The notes beneath the pieces are model-generated. The model had not been told where the DNA came from and made no database searches. It saw only the letters and a list, made by a program, of their open reading frames with translations. Position numbers and translations under genes: made by a program. A stretch of DNA of 8,145 bases, taken from assembly GCA_948888345.1 (NCBI GenBank), contig CAQTPN010000051.1, forward strand, positions 1 to 8,145. The letters run 5' to 3'. Below, one piece after another: positions 1 to 5,798 of the stretch (position 1 is its first letter; the number at the start of each line of letters is the position of its first letter). Origin of the DNA: an uncultured bacterium (GTDB taxonomy: Bacteria; Cyanobacteriota; Vampirovibrionia; Gastranaerophilales; Gastranaerophilaceae).

Positions 1-25
1 TAAAACAATATGAGGGTCACATAAA

Positions 26-1219
26 GTGGAAAAGTTCAGACTAGATAACTACGACAGAAAAACAACAGACTACAGCAGATACTCTTCTCAGGCCAATATT
101 AAAGTTATTGGTGTTGGCGGAGGCGGAGGAAACGCTGTTAATCGAATGATAAAAGCAGGCTTAGGCGGTGTTGAATTCTGGGCAATGAATACTGATGCTC
201 AAGTTCTTGAAATGTCATCCGCTCCAAAGAAAATACAATTAGGTGCTAAATTAACAAGCGGTCTTGGTGCCGGTGGCGACCCTTCAGTTGGCGAAAAGGC
301 GGCAGAAGAATCAAGGGAAGATTTATTAGTTGCTCTTGATGGTTCAGATATGGTATTTGTTACAGCCGGTATGGGCGGCGGAACGGGAACGGGTGCTGCT
401 CCTGTTGTTGCAAAAATTGCTAAAGAACTGGGTGCCCTTACAATTGGCGTTGTTACAAAGCCGTTTGGTTTTGAAGGTAAAAAACGTATGAACCAGGCTG
501 TTGCCGGTTTAGAAAAATTAAAAGAAAATGTTGATGCTCTTATTGTAATTCCTAACGATAAATTAATTGAAGTAGTTGAAAGAAGAACAACAATGAGGGA
601 AGCATTCCTTGTTGTTGATGAAGTTCTGCTGCGTGGTGTTCAGGGTATTTCCGATATTATTGTAATACCCGGATTAATCAACGTTGACTTTGCCGATGTT
701 CGTGCCGTTATGCAGGCTTCAGGCTCAGCATTGATGGGTATCGGTAAAGCTTCAGGCGAAGGCAGGGCAATGGAAGCTGCAAAACTTGCCATCAATTCAA
801 AACTTCTTGAAACATCAATTAACGGTGCAACCGGTATTATTATGAATGTTTCAGGCGGTCCCGATATGACTCTTCATGAAGTTAATGAAGCTGCAAGCGT
901 TATCCATGATGCGGTTGCAGATAATGCGGAAGTTATCTTTGGTTCTGTTATTGATGACAGAATTCAGGGAGAAATTCAAATTACCGTTATTGCAACAGGT
1001 TTCCAATTGAAGGATAACAGTGCTCCGCAGGCACAAGAGAGAAAATTAAGTGCGGCTGATATCTTTGGCGGCGGTTTATCATTCTCTGATTTAGGAAATA
1101 AACCTTCTCAAACGCCTGCTGCTCCAAATCAGCCGATGTTTGAGCCGACAAGACCGTCTCATGAGCCAACCGGCGGCGGTTTATTGGATATTCCTGAATT
1201 TTTAAATCCAAAAAGATAA
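26..1219 (+). CDS. ftsZ: Cell division GTPase FtsZ
   Basis: Tubulin-like GTPase that polymerises at midcell into the Z ring and recruits the division machinery. At 397 aa it is a normal full length. Visible motifs are the T1 nucleotide loop [13 protein letters not shown] (29-41), GAGGDPSVG (81-89), the tubulin signature GGGTGTG (117-123), the T7 synergy loop NVDFADVR (219-226; N219, D221 and D224 activate GTP hydrolysis in the neighbouring subunit), a variable linker (about 330-385), and the conserved C-terminal peptide LDIPEFL (387-393), which binds FtsA/SepF-type anchors. The start is GTG at 26, with GAGGG at 12-16 nine bases upstream; it gives a roughly 20-residue polar extension before the Rossmann fold. 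By family knowledge the sequence is closest to cyanobacterial FtsZ. A terminator follows immediately. The upstream gene lies outside the window, and its stop could be any of several at 1-44. Confidence 0.98.
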   Translation: MEKFRLDNYDRKTTDYSRYSSQANIKVIGVGGGGGNAVNRMIKAGLGGVEFWAMNTDAQVLEMSSAPKKIQLGAKLTSGLGAGGDPSVGEKAAEESREDLLVALDGSDMVFVTAGMGGGTGTGAAPVVAKIAKELGALTIGVVTKPFGFEGKKRMNQAVAGLEKLKENVDALIVIPNDKLIEVVERRTTMREAFLVVDEVLLRGVQGISDIIVIPGLINVDFADVRAVMQASGSALMGIGKASGEGRAMEAAKLAINSKLLETSINGATGIIMNVSGGPDMTLHEVNEAASVIHDAVADNAEVIFGSVIDDRIQGEIQITVIATGFQLKDNSAPQAQERKLSAADIFGGGLSFSDLGNKPSQTPAAPNQPMFEPTRPSHEPTGGGLLDIPEFLNPKR

Positions 1220-1239
1220 AAGGAAATTTATATAATATA

Positions 1240-1269
1240 AAAAAGACGGGCTTTAATATCCGTCTTTTT
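1240..1269 (+). terminator. Intrinsic terminator of ftsZ
   Basis: A perfect 10-bp stem, AAAAAGACGG (1240-1249) with CCGTCTTTTT (1260-1269), closes a 10-base loop and ends in a T run, 20 bases after the ftsZ stop. The A run on the other side would also allow it to work on the opposite strand. It separates ftsZ from the downstream membrane-protein pair. Confidence 0.88.
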
Positions 1270-1270
1270 G

Positions 1271-1279
1271 TGTTATAAT
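1271..1279 (+). promoter_or_regulatory. Candidate extended -10 promoter for the 1362-2465 gene pair
   Basis: TGTTATAAT is a perfect extended -10 (TGn plus TATAAT) directly after the ftsZ terminator. The best -35 candidate, TTTAAT at 1252-1257 (16-base spacer), matches only three of six bases and lies inside the terminator loop, so the call rests on the extended -10. A start near 1286 would give a leader of about 75 bases. The -10 is also the left arm of an inverted repeat (1274-1331). Confidence 0.4.
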
Positions 1280-1331
1280 GCTTAAAAATTCTTAAAAATC
1301 TGCGCAAATTTTTATATTTACAAGCATTATA
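1274..1331. repeat. Nested inverted repeat upstream of the membrane-protein pair
   Basis: The outer arms TATAATGCTT (1274-1283) and AAGCATTATA (1322-1331) are perfect 10-bp reverse complements. Inside them TAAAAAT (1293-1299) and ATTTTTA (1308-1314) form a second dyad around CTGCGCAA. CTTAAAAAT also occurs twice in tandem (1281-1289 and 1291-1299). The left outer arm contains the candidate -10 box, so operator-like DNA binding is possible. Neither strand shows the T run expected of a terminator. The function is unknown. Confidence 0.5.
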
Positions 1332-1361
1332 CAGATATCATTAATTAATGGGAGATATTTT

Positions 1362-1853
1362 ATGAACATTTCAGGAATAAAAGCTTATTCATTTAATAAT
1401 AAGGCGCAAAATTTCAGGGGAAACACTGAAAATAATAACGAACAAAGATATGATAACCCTGTAAATGTTAAGACCGAAAGAAATCTTGCTATTTTATCAT
1501 CGGTCGGTACCTCTGCTGTTGCAGGTGCAATCGGTGCAGGTGTTACATCCGTTTTAAAAGGCTCAAGCCCGCTTAAAAAAGTTCCTCTTATTGCAGGTGC
1601 TGTTGTAGGTCTTGCATCTCTTGCTTTAACTCTCCCGTCTAAGCTTTATCATACAAAGGTAAATGCTACCGTAAATAAAAAAGAGATGGATGTATATACC
1701 GTTGATAAAGAATTGAAAAAAGATTTAGCAAAAGAAGTACATACTGAAATTCAAAATGAAAACACATCTTTAGATGACAAACTGCGCTACAATATGCAAT
1801 GGCAGATGGGAAATAAGGCTCAGGCTTCAACTGTAGGGCTTACAAGTTTTTAA
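1362..1853 (+). CDS. Small two-helix membrane protein, first of a tandem paralogous pair
   Basis: I do not recognise a named family. The 163-aa protein has a polar N-terminus with FNN...NFRG (11-20), two hydrophobic Ala/Gly-rich segments (about 42-65 and 74-92) that look transmembrane, and a charged, probably helical tail. There is no signal peptide or cysteine. Right after the second hydrophobic segment comes KVNA (99-102), five residues, EMDVY (108-112), eight residues, DL (121-122). The next gene has the same motif with identical spacing, so the two are paralogues. The start is ATG at 1362 with GGGAG at 1350-1354, seven bases upstream. Three bases separate it from the next gene, so the two are surely co-transcribed. 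The role is unknown; an inner-membrane protein with a cytoplasmic or periplasmic helical tail is the most that can be said. Confidence 0.8.
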   Translation: MNISGIKAYSFNNKAQNFRGNTENNNEQRYDNPVNVKTERNLAILSSVGTSAVAGAIGAGVTSVLKGSSPLKKVPLIAGAVVGLASLALTLPSKLYHTKVNATVNKKEMDVYTVDKELKKDLAKEVHTEIQNENTSLDDKLRYNMQWQMGNKAQASTVGLTSF

Positions 1854-1856
1854 AAA

Positions 1857-2465
1857 ATGAGAATTAATCCATTAACAAATTTTAATAATGTAAAATATGT
1901 TAATTTTACAAATAATAAACTGCCCGTGCAAGCTTCAAAAAAAGAAAATGAGGGCGGAATTTTGCATGATAAAGAAAACCCTATAAGCAAGCCCTTAGAA
2001 CAGCTGGATGTTGTAAAAGCATCATTAATTGCGGGTTTAGGCTTCGGGGCGAAAGCACTCTATTATTTGTTTGATGACACAAGTTTGTTTGAAACTACCT
2101 TTGATGCCGGACAAAAATTGGCTGAAAAAAATTATAAAAATGTAAAAAGCAGCGGAAAAAGGTTTGCACTGGGTTTAGCCTCTTCTGCAGCTATAATAGT
2201 CGGTACAATTGGTGTTTTAGCGGGTCTTTATGCTGCTTTTAATGCTCCAAAATCAATGTATCAAGGAAAAGTGAATGCTCATAAAAAAGCTGAAGAGATG
2301 GATGTTTATCTTGCTTCAAACAGAATTGAACAGGATTTATACAAACAGGTGGATAATGCCGCAAAAGAGGCTAAAACTCAAGAAGAGCTTGAAAAAGCAA
2401 GAGGGCAGTATACAATGCTTAAAATGGCAAAAAATGAAACTCCGTCTTTTATAACCAACAAATAA
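1857..2465 (+). CDS. Small two-helix membrane protein, second of a tandem paralogous pair
   Basis: A 202-aa protein of unknown function. Its N-terminus has FNN...VNF (9-17), resembling the preceding gene. Hydrophobic segments lie at about 53-71 and 103-128. Between them is a loop of about 30 residues that the shorter paralogue largely lacks. After the second segment come KVNA (138-141), EMDVY (147-151) and DL (160-161), spaced exactly as in the upstream protein, then a Lys/Glu/Ala-rich tail (163-195) likely to be helical or coiled coil. The ATG at 1857 is three bases after the upstream stop and has no Shine-Dalgarno at the right distance (a TAGGG at 1834-1838 is about 18 bases away). Translational coupling to the first gene is therefore likely. 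There are no cysteines. Duplication followed by divergence is inferred. Confidence 0.8.
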   Translation: MRINPLTNFNNVKYVNFTNNKLPVQASKKENEGGILHDKENPISKPLEQLDVVKASLIAGLGFGAKALYYLFDDTSLFETTFDAGQKLAEKNYKNVKSSGKRFALGLASSAAIIVGTIGVLAGLYAAFNAPKSMYQGKVNAHKKAEEMDVYLASNRIEQDLYKQVDNAAKEAKTQEELEKARGQYTMLKMAKNETPSFITNK

Positions 2466-2498
2466 ATCCTCCCGATAATCCTTGTACGGGGTGAAAAG

Positions 2499-2515
2499 AA
2501 GGTATAAAATACCTT
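2499..2515 (+). promoter_or_regulatory. Hairpin over the ribosome binding site of the recombinase gene
   Basis: AAGGTAT (2499-2505) and ATACCTT (2509-2515) are perfect 7-bp reverse complements around a 3-base AAA loop, ending one base before the ATG at 2517. The left arm contains the only Shine-Dalgarno-like sequence (GAAGG, 2498-2502), which is 14 bases from the start and would be paired in the folded RNA. The same bases include TATAAA (2503-2508), so a -10 element giving an almost leaderless transcript is an alternative reading. A weaker dyad, CCCG (2471-2474) with CGGG (2487-2490), lies just upstream. Confidence 0.45.
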
Positions 2516-2516
2516 T

Positions 2517-3386
2517 ATGATTTTAGATTTAGTGAGCAAATATTTATCTTATCTTGAAATTGAACGCGGTTTAAGTGTAAATACAATAGCTGCTTATAAA
2601 AACGACCTTTTTTTATTTTTTGAATATTTTAACAAAATTAATGATATTGAAGAAATTAAAAGAGGGCATTTGAGTGAATATATCAAGCATTTGGGGCAAA
2701 ATCATACTAATCCTTCAAGCATAACAAGGAAAATTGCCTCCATTAAAGGCTTTTTCAGGTATCTTTGCTCTGTTTGCGGTTCAAAATCAAATCCTGCATT
2801 GAGTATTGTAACCCCAAAAGTATCAAAAAAACTTCCAAAAGTTATTAATATGGATGAGATTGAAAAAATGTTCAAAGAAAAAATGGATTTAAGAGAGCAG
2901 GCAGTCTTTGAAATGCTCTATGCTACAGGGCTTCGGGTATCCGAGCTTGTGGAATTGGAGATAAAAAATATTGATTTTAAAAATAATTCAATAAAAACAA
3001 TGGGAAAGGGTGCAAAAGAGCGGATTATTCCTTTTGGAATTAAGGCGAAAACTGCACTGAATGCTTATTTTAAGGAAAGGGACGTAACCCTTAAGGTATC
3101 AACCTCAAGAAAAAAGGCTCCAACTAAAGCATTTTTAAACGACTTTGGCGAAAAAATTACCCGCCAGTGGGTATATACCTTTATTCGAGGCCTTGGCGAG
3201 GTTATAAATAAAACAATTTCCCCGCACACTATCCGCCACACTTTTGCAACTCACCTTCTTGAAAATGGTGCGGATTTAAGGGTTGTGCAGGAATTATTAG
3301 GCCATGAAAACGTTGTCACCACGCAAATTTACACTCATATAAGCAAAAAACACCTGAAAGAAGTTTATTTTGCCATTAACGGTTAA
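2517..3386 (+). CDS. XerC/XerD-family tyrosine site-specific recombinase
   Basis: It cuts and rejoins DNA through a 3'-phosphotyrosine. Chromosomal Xer enzymes resolve chromosome dimers at dif with FtsK. At 289 aa it is close to the usual 295-300. The N-terminal core-binding SAM-like domain spans about 1-85 (ERGLS-NTIAAY-DL), and the catalytic domain about 105-280. Active-site residues visible are R140 in ATGLRVSEL, K164 in GKGAKER, H237 and R240 in HTIRH, H263 in LLGH, and Y272 in TTQIYTH. All are present, so it should be active. The C-terminus ends VYFAING and lacks the HPRA tail usual in Xer proteins. GADLRVVQ recalls XerD while HLKEVY recalls XerC, so I do not choose a symbol. The ATG at 2517 is the first start after an in-frame stop at 2505-2507. 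The acetyltransferase follows 28 bases downstream. It could instead be an element integrase, but no element ends are seen. Confidence 0.92.
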   Translation: MILDLVSKYLSYLEIERGLSVNTIAAYKNDLFLFFEYFNKINDIEEIKRGHLSEYIKHLGQNHTNPSSITRKIASIKGFFRYLCSVCGSKSNPALSIVTPKVSKKLPKVINMDEIEKMFKEKMDLREQAVFEMLYATGLRVSELVELEIKNIDFKNNSIKTMGKGAKERIIPFGIKAKTALNAYFKERDVTLKVSTSRKKAPTKAFLNDFGEKITRQWVYTFIRGLGEVINKTISPHTIRHTFATHLLENGADLRVVQELLGHENVVTTQIYTHISKKHLKEVYFAING

Positions 3387-3414
3387 GAAAATATTAAAAA
3401 ATAAAGAAAAATTT

Positions 3415-3822
3415 ATGGATATTCTTCTGATTGGAGATGAGGAAGAGACTATGGTTTTAAAGTATCTTGAGGCCTGCAGTCTTTATGCTCTTTATGATTT
3501 TAGAGTAGTAAAATCAGTTTGTGCGGTTTTGCCGGTTGATAAAAATACGGTTGAAATTAAAAACCTTGCCACATTCCCTGAGTTTCAAAATCAAGGCTGT
3601 GCAACGTTTTTGCTTAATTTTCTTTTTAATAAATATAAAAATAGATTTCATTACATTATTTTGGGCACGGGCGAAAATGAAAAAACTTTAAATTTTTACA
3701 AAAAATTTGATTTTAAAGAATTTTCCCGTATTGAAAATTTCTTTTTGGAAAATTATCCTCATCCAATATTTGAGAATGGAGTTCAGCTAAAGGATATGAT
3801 TTATTTGAAAAAGGAATTATAA
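3415..3822 (+). CDS. GNAT-family N-acetyltransferase, YvbK-like
   Basis: A 135-aa protein of the GNAT fold, which transfers an acetyl group from acetyl-CoA to an amine; the substrate is unknown. The evidence is the conserved strand VEIKNLATFPEFQNQG leading into motif A (Q58-x-x-G61-x-A63, the pyrophosphate-binding turn), GTGENEKTLNFYKKFDF (84-100, motif B with the usual Asn and Tyr), and a C-terminal block with NYPHPIFENG and KDMIYL. That last block matches what I recall of Bacillus YvbK-type acetyltransferases. The start is ATG at 3415, with only an A-rich AAAGAAAA before it. A TTG at 3370 in the same frame would overlap the recombinase by 17 bases and add 15 Lys-rich residues with no family resemblance, so I rejected it. 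It is probably co-transcribed with the recombinase. Confidence 0.82.
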   Translation: MDILLIGDEEETMVLKYLEACSLYALYDFRVVKSVCAVLPVDKNTVEIKNLATFPEFQNQGCATFLLNFLFNKYKNRFHYIILGTGENEKTLNFYKKFDFKEFSRIENFFLENYPHPIFENGVQLKDMIYLKKEL

Positions 3823-3910
3823 TTTTTTATGATGCTGTAAAATTCGAAGCCCAAAAGGCCGGCAATATCGGGAAAAATAATGACACTGCGCGTTTAGGGC
3901 AGAAGCTGCA

Positions 3911-3968
3911 AGGGTTTTAGCGTGTTTTGCATATTGTTTTTAAAATAACGAAGTTGAAAACCCCTATA
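3911..3968. repeat. Arm-conserved inverted repeat, copy 1
   Basis: The left arm AGGGTTTTAGC (3911-3921) and right arm GTTGAAAACCCCTATA (3953-3968) enclose 31 A+T-rich bases. GGGTTTT (3912-3918) pairs perfectly with AAAACCC (3957-3963). Both arms recur at 4086-4124 with only one base change and one base insertion, while the central sequence is unrelated in length and content. Confidence 0.6.
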
Positions 3969-3986
3969 AATTAAGCGTTAGAGCGA

Positions 3987-4010
3987 TTATTGCATGTTTA
4001 TATGCAATAA
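3987..4010. repeat. Hairpin overlapping the terminator stem
   Basis: TTATTGCAT (3987-3995) and ATGCAATAA (4002-4010) are perfect 9-bp reverse complements with a 6-base loop. The last five bases (4006-4010) are also the foot of the terminator stem that follows, so the two hairpins cannot both be fully formed. Confidence 0.6.
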
Positions 4011-4046
4011 ATGCCCTGTTTTTAGTTTTACAGGGCATTTATTTTT
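4006..4046 (+). terminator. Intrinsic terminator between the acetyltransferase and lysS
   Basis: A perfect 14-bp stem, AATAAATGCCCTGT (4006-4019) with ACAGGGCATTTATT (4030-4043), encloses a 10-base T-rich loop and runs into TTTTT (4042-4046). It best fits termination of plus-strand transcription from the recombinase/acetyltransferase unit, although it lies about 180 bases after the acetyltransferase stop. On the minus strand the stem is followed by TTTATTGC, so weaker termination of lysS is also possible. Confidence 0.82.
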
Positions 4047-4074
4047 GAAATGTAAAAAATATCTTCTCTAAAAT

Positions 4075-4124
4075 CATTATGTACCAGGGGTTTTAGCTAT
4101 ATACATAATGTTGAAACCCCTATA
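4075..4124. repeat. Arm-conserved inverted repeat, copy 2, interleaved with a second dyad
   Basis: AGGGGTTT (4086-4093) pairs with AAACCCCT (4114-4121). The flanking TTAGC and GTTG and the trailing TATA match copy 1. Interleaved with it, CATTATGTA (4075-4083) is the perfect reverse complement of TACATAATG (4102-4110). The order A-B-A'-B' would form a pseudoknot or two alternative hairpins. The block starts 4 bases past the lysS stop on the lysS transcript, without a T run, so it is not a standard terminator. Confidence 0.6.
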
Positions 4125-4127
4125 TTC

Positions 4128-5612
4128 CTAGGCTTTCGGGCGCATTGTAGGAAATGCTATAACATCTCTGATTGATGGAGAATCTGTTAAAAGCATAACA
4201 ATTCTATCAATCCCGATTCCCATCCCGCCGGCCGGAGGCATACCCACCTCAAGAGCTTCAATAAAATCTTCATCAATGGGCATAGCTTCATCATCTCCTG
4301 CAGCCCTTGCTTTTGCCTGCGCTTCAAATCTGTTTCTCTGGTCAATCGGGTCAGTTAATTCTGAAAATGCGTTCGAAACTTCCCAGCCGTTTATTCTTGT
4401 TTCAAATCTTTCAGTTAATCTTGGATTATCTCTGTGTACCTTGGCTAAAGGTGAAATATCCCTCGGATAGTCTAAGATATGCACAGGCTGAATTAATTTC
4501 GGTTCAACCTTTTCTTCAAATATCTTATCCAAAATTTTACCCCAGGTATCTGATTCTTCAACTTCAATACCCATTTTTTCAGCTTCTGCGCCTGCTTCTT
4601 CAACAGTTAAAAGCTCGTTAAAATCAATTCCTGTATATTCTTTAATAGCACCTAGCATTGTTTTTCTATCCCATGGAGGGGTTAAATCAAGCTCCTTGCC
4701 TTGATATGTAATTTTAGTTGTGCCTAAAACATCCATTGCAACTGATGAAATCATATTTTCCATCAATACCATCATGTCATTATAATCGGCATAGGCCTGA
4801 TATAGCTCCATCATTGTAAATTCAGGATTATGGCGGATATCAATACCTTCATTTCTAAAGTTGCGGTTAAGTTCAAATATTTTTTCATTTAAACCGCCTA
4901 CCAGAAGTCTTTTTAAGTGCAATTCAGGAGCAATTCTTAAAAACATCGGCATAGAAAGTGCATTGTGGAAGGTTTCGAAAGGTCTTGCAGATGCGCCTCC
5001 TGCTTGGGTTTGAAGCATCGGGGTTTCAACTTCCAAAAAACCTTCTTTAATTAAATACTCTCTGATTTTTTGAATTATAAGGCTTCTTTTTTTGAATGTA
5101 TCGCGCACTTCTTGATTTACAACTAAATCAAGATATCTTTTTCTGTATCTTGTATCTACGTCTACAAGCCCGTGAAATTTTTCAGGAAGCGGACGGAGAG
5201 CTTTTGATAACAATTTTAAATCCAAAGATTTAATACTCAGTTCTCCTCTCGGGGTTCTTCTTATAGTGCCTGAAAATCCAACAATATCGCCTACATCAAT
5301 TAATTTTAAAATTGCAAGTTTATCTTCAGATAAATTATCTTTATGAGAAAAAATTTGAATTTTTCCTGATGAATCCATAAGGTCTATAAACATTCCACTG
5401 TTTCTCATTGCCATAACACGGCCCGCAACGGAATAATTATCTTCCGTTTCCTGACCTGCTTCAAGACCTTCATATCTTTTTTGTAATTCATTAGCGGATA
5501 TATTTCTATCATAAGAATAAGGATACGGATTTATTCCTTTATCAATTAAATCGGTAAGTTTTTGAATTCTTCCCTCTCTAATTGCATCAAGTGTATTATT
5601 TGTTGATTCCAT
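4128..5612 (-). CDS. lysS: Lysyl-tRNA synthetase, class II
   Basis: It attaches lysine to tRNA-Lys in the cytoplasm. At 494 aa it has the normal class II LysRS length. An N-terminal anticodon-binding OB fold spans about 60-140 (VAGRVMAMRNSGMFIDL...GKIQIF). The catalytic core has motif 1 (FLEVETPMLQ, 192-201), GGASARPF (205-212), motif 2 (NRNFRNEGIDIRHNPEFTMMEL, 249-270, with the FRNE loop that binds ATP), and motif 3 (GMGIGIDRIVMLLT, 463-476). WEVSNAFSELTDPIDQ (410-425) contributes to the lysine pocket. The ATG at 5612 has AGGAGT at 5623-5618, six bases upstream. It is a single-gene unit with its own promoter. The leader is short and shows no T-box. Nothing is abnormal. Confidence 0.98.
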   Translation of the reverse strand: MESTNNTLDAIREGRIQKLTDLIDKGINPYPYSYDRNISANELQKRYEGLEAGQETEDNYSVAGRVMAMRNSGMFIDLMDSSGKIQIFSHKDNLSEDKLAILKLIDVGDIVGFSGTIRRTPRGELSIKSLDLKLLSKALRPLPEKFHGLVDVDTRYRKRYLDLVVNQEVRDTFKKRSLIIQKIREYLIKEGFLEVETPMLQTQAGGASARPFETFHNALSMPMFLRIAPELHLKRLLVGGLNEKIFELNRNFRNEGIDIRHNPEFTMMELYQAYADYNDMMVLMENMISSVAMDVLGTTKITYQGKELDLTPPWDRKTMLGAIKEYTGIDFNELLTVEEAGAEAEKMGIEVEESDTWGKILDKIFEEKVEPKLIQPVHILDYPRDISPLAKVHRDNPRLTERFETRINGWEVSNAFSELTDPIDQRNRFEAQAKARAAGDDEAMPIDEDFIEALEVGMPPAGGMGIGIDRIVMLLTDSPSIRDVIAFPTMRPKA

Positions 5613-5643
5613 TTTTCACTCCTAAAAATCATTTATATAAAAA

Positions 5644-5672
5644 ATTATAATTGAAACAAAACAGTATGGCAA
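5644..5672 (-). promoter_or_regulatory. lysS: Sigma-70-type promoter of lysS
   Basis: Read on the minus strand, TTGCCA (5672-5667, five of six to the -35 consensus), a 17-base spacer, and a perfect TATAAT (5649-5644). Transcription would start near 5637, giving a leader of about 25 bases that includes AGGAGT before the lysS ATG. Confidence 0.72.
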
Positions 5673-5740
5673 ACTAGATTATTGCGGGTTCACAGGCTTT
5701 ATATATTTCTTTTTGCTTTTTTCTGCTATAAGATTTATAC

Positions 5741-5778
5741 AAAAAAACGGGCGCGAAGGTTACAAAACGCGCCCTTTT
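5741..5778 (-). terminator. Intrinsic terminator of the glycine-rich protein gene
   Basis: On the minus strand GGGCGCG (5774-5768) pairs with CGCGCCC (5755-5749) around a 12-base loop, followed by G and seven T (5747-5741). AAAA before the stem can pair with the T run across a one-base mismatch. It starts about 20 bases after the stop at 5799 and separates this gene from lysS. Confidence 0.88.
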
Positions 5779-5798
5779 GAAAAGTTGTTCATCTAAAA

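Larger units (their letters stand above)
3823..4127. other. Repeat-rich intergenic gap between convergent genes
   Basis: No credible reading frame is seen on either strand; for example, the ATG at 3829 stops after three codons. The first 85 bases (to about 3908) hold nothing I recognise, although GC-richer patches such as GGCCGGC and CTGCGCG stand out. From 3911 on it contains two related inverted-repeat elements, two overlapping hairpins and a terminator, each listed separately. The gap lies between convergent transcription units (acetyltransferase plus, lysS minus). Confidence 0.7.

Noticed and set aside
10..24. Tiny ATG frame before ftsZ (four codons)
   Set aside because: Too short to be a gene; the GAGGG inside it serves as the ftsZ ribosome site. 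It may simply be the tail region of the upstream gene.
987..1307. 106-codon minus-strand frame over the 3' end of ftsZ
   Set aside because: Antisense to conserved FtsZ codons and running through the terminator; no support.
3370..3414. TTG start extending the acetyltransferase by 15 residues into the recombinase gene
   Set aside because: The added residues are Lys-rich and unlike GNAT N-termini; the ATG at 3415 gives a normal start.
3911..4124. CRISPR-like repeats (GTTTTAGC...GTTGAAAC)
   Set aside because: Only two copies, of different length and about 175 bases apart, with no regular spacers and no cas genes; the likeness is limited to the arm ends.
3911..4124. Integron attC sites
   Set aside because: Conserved arms and variable loops fit superficially, but the RYYYAAC and GTTRRRY core sites are not matched, and no integron integrase domain insert is seen in the recombinase.
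5613..5740. T-box leader upstream of lysS
   Set aside because: The promoter lies only about 25 bases upstream of the ribosome site, and no AGGGTGGNACCGCG-like T-box sequence is present.
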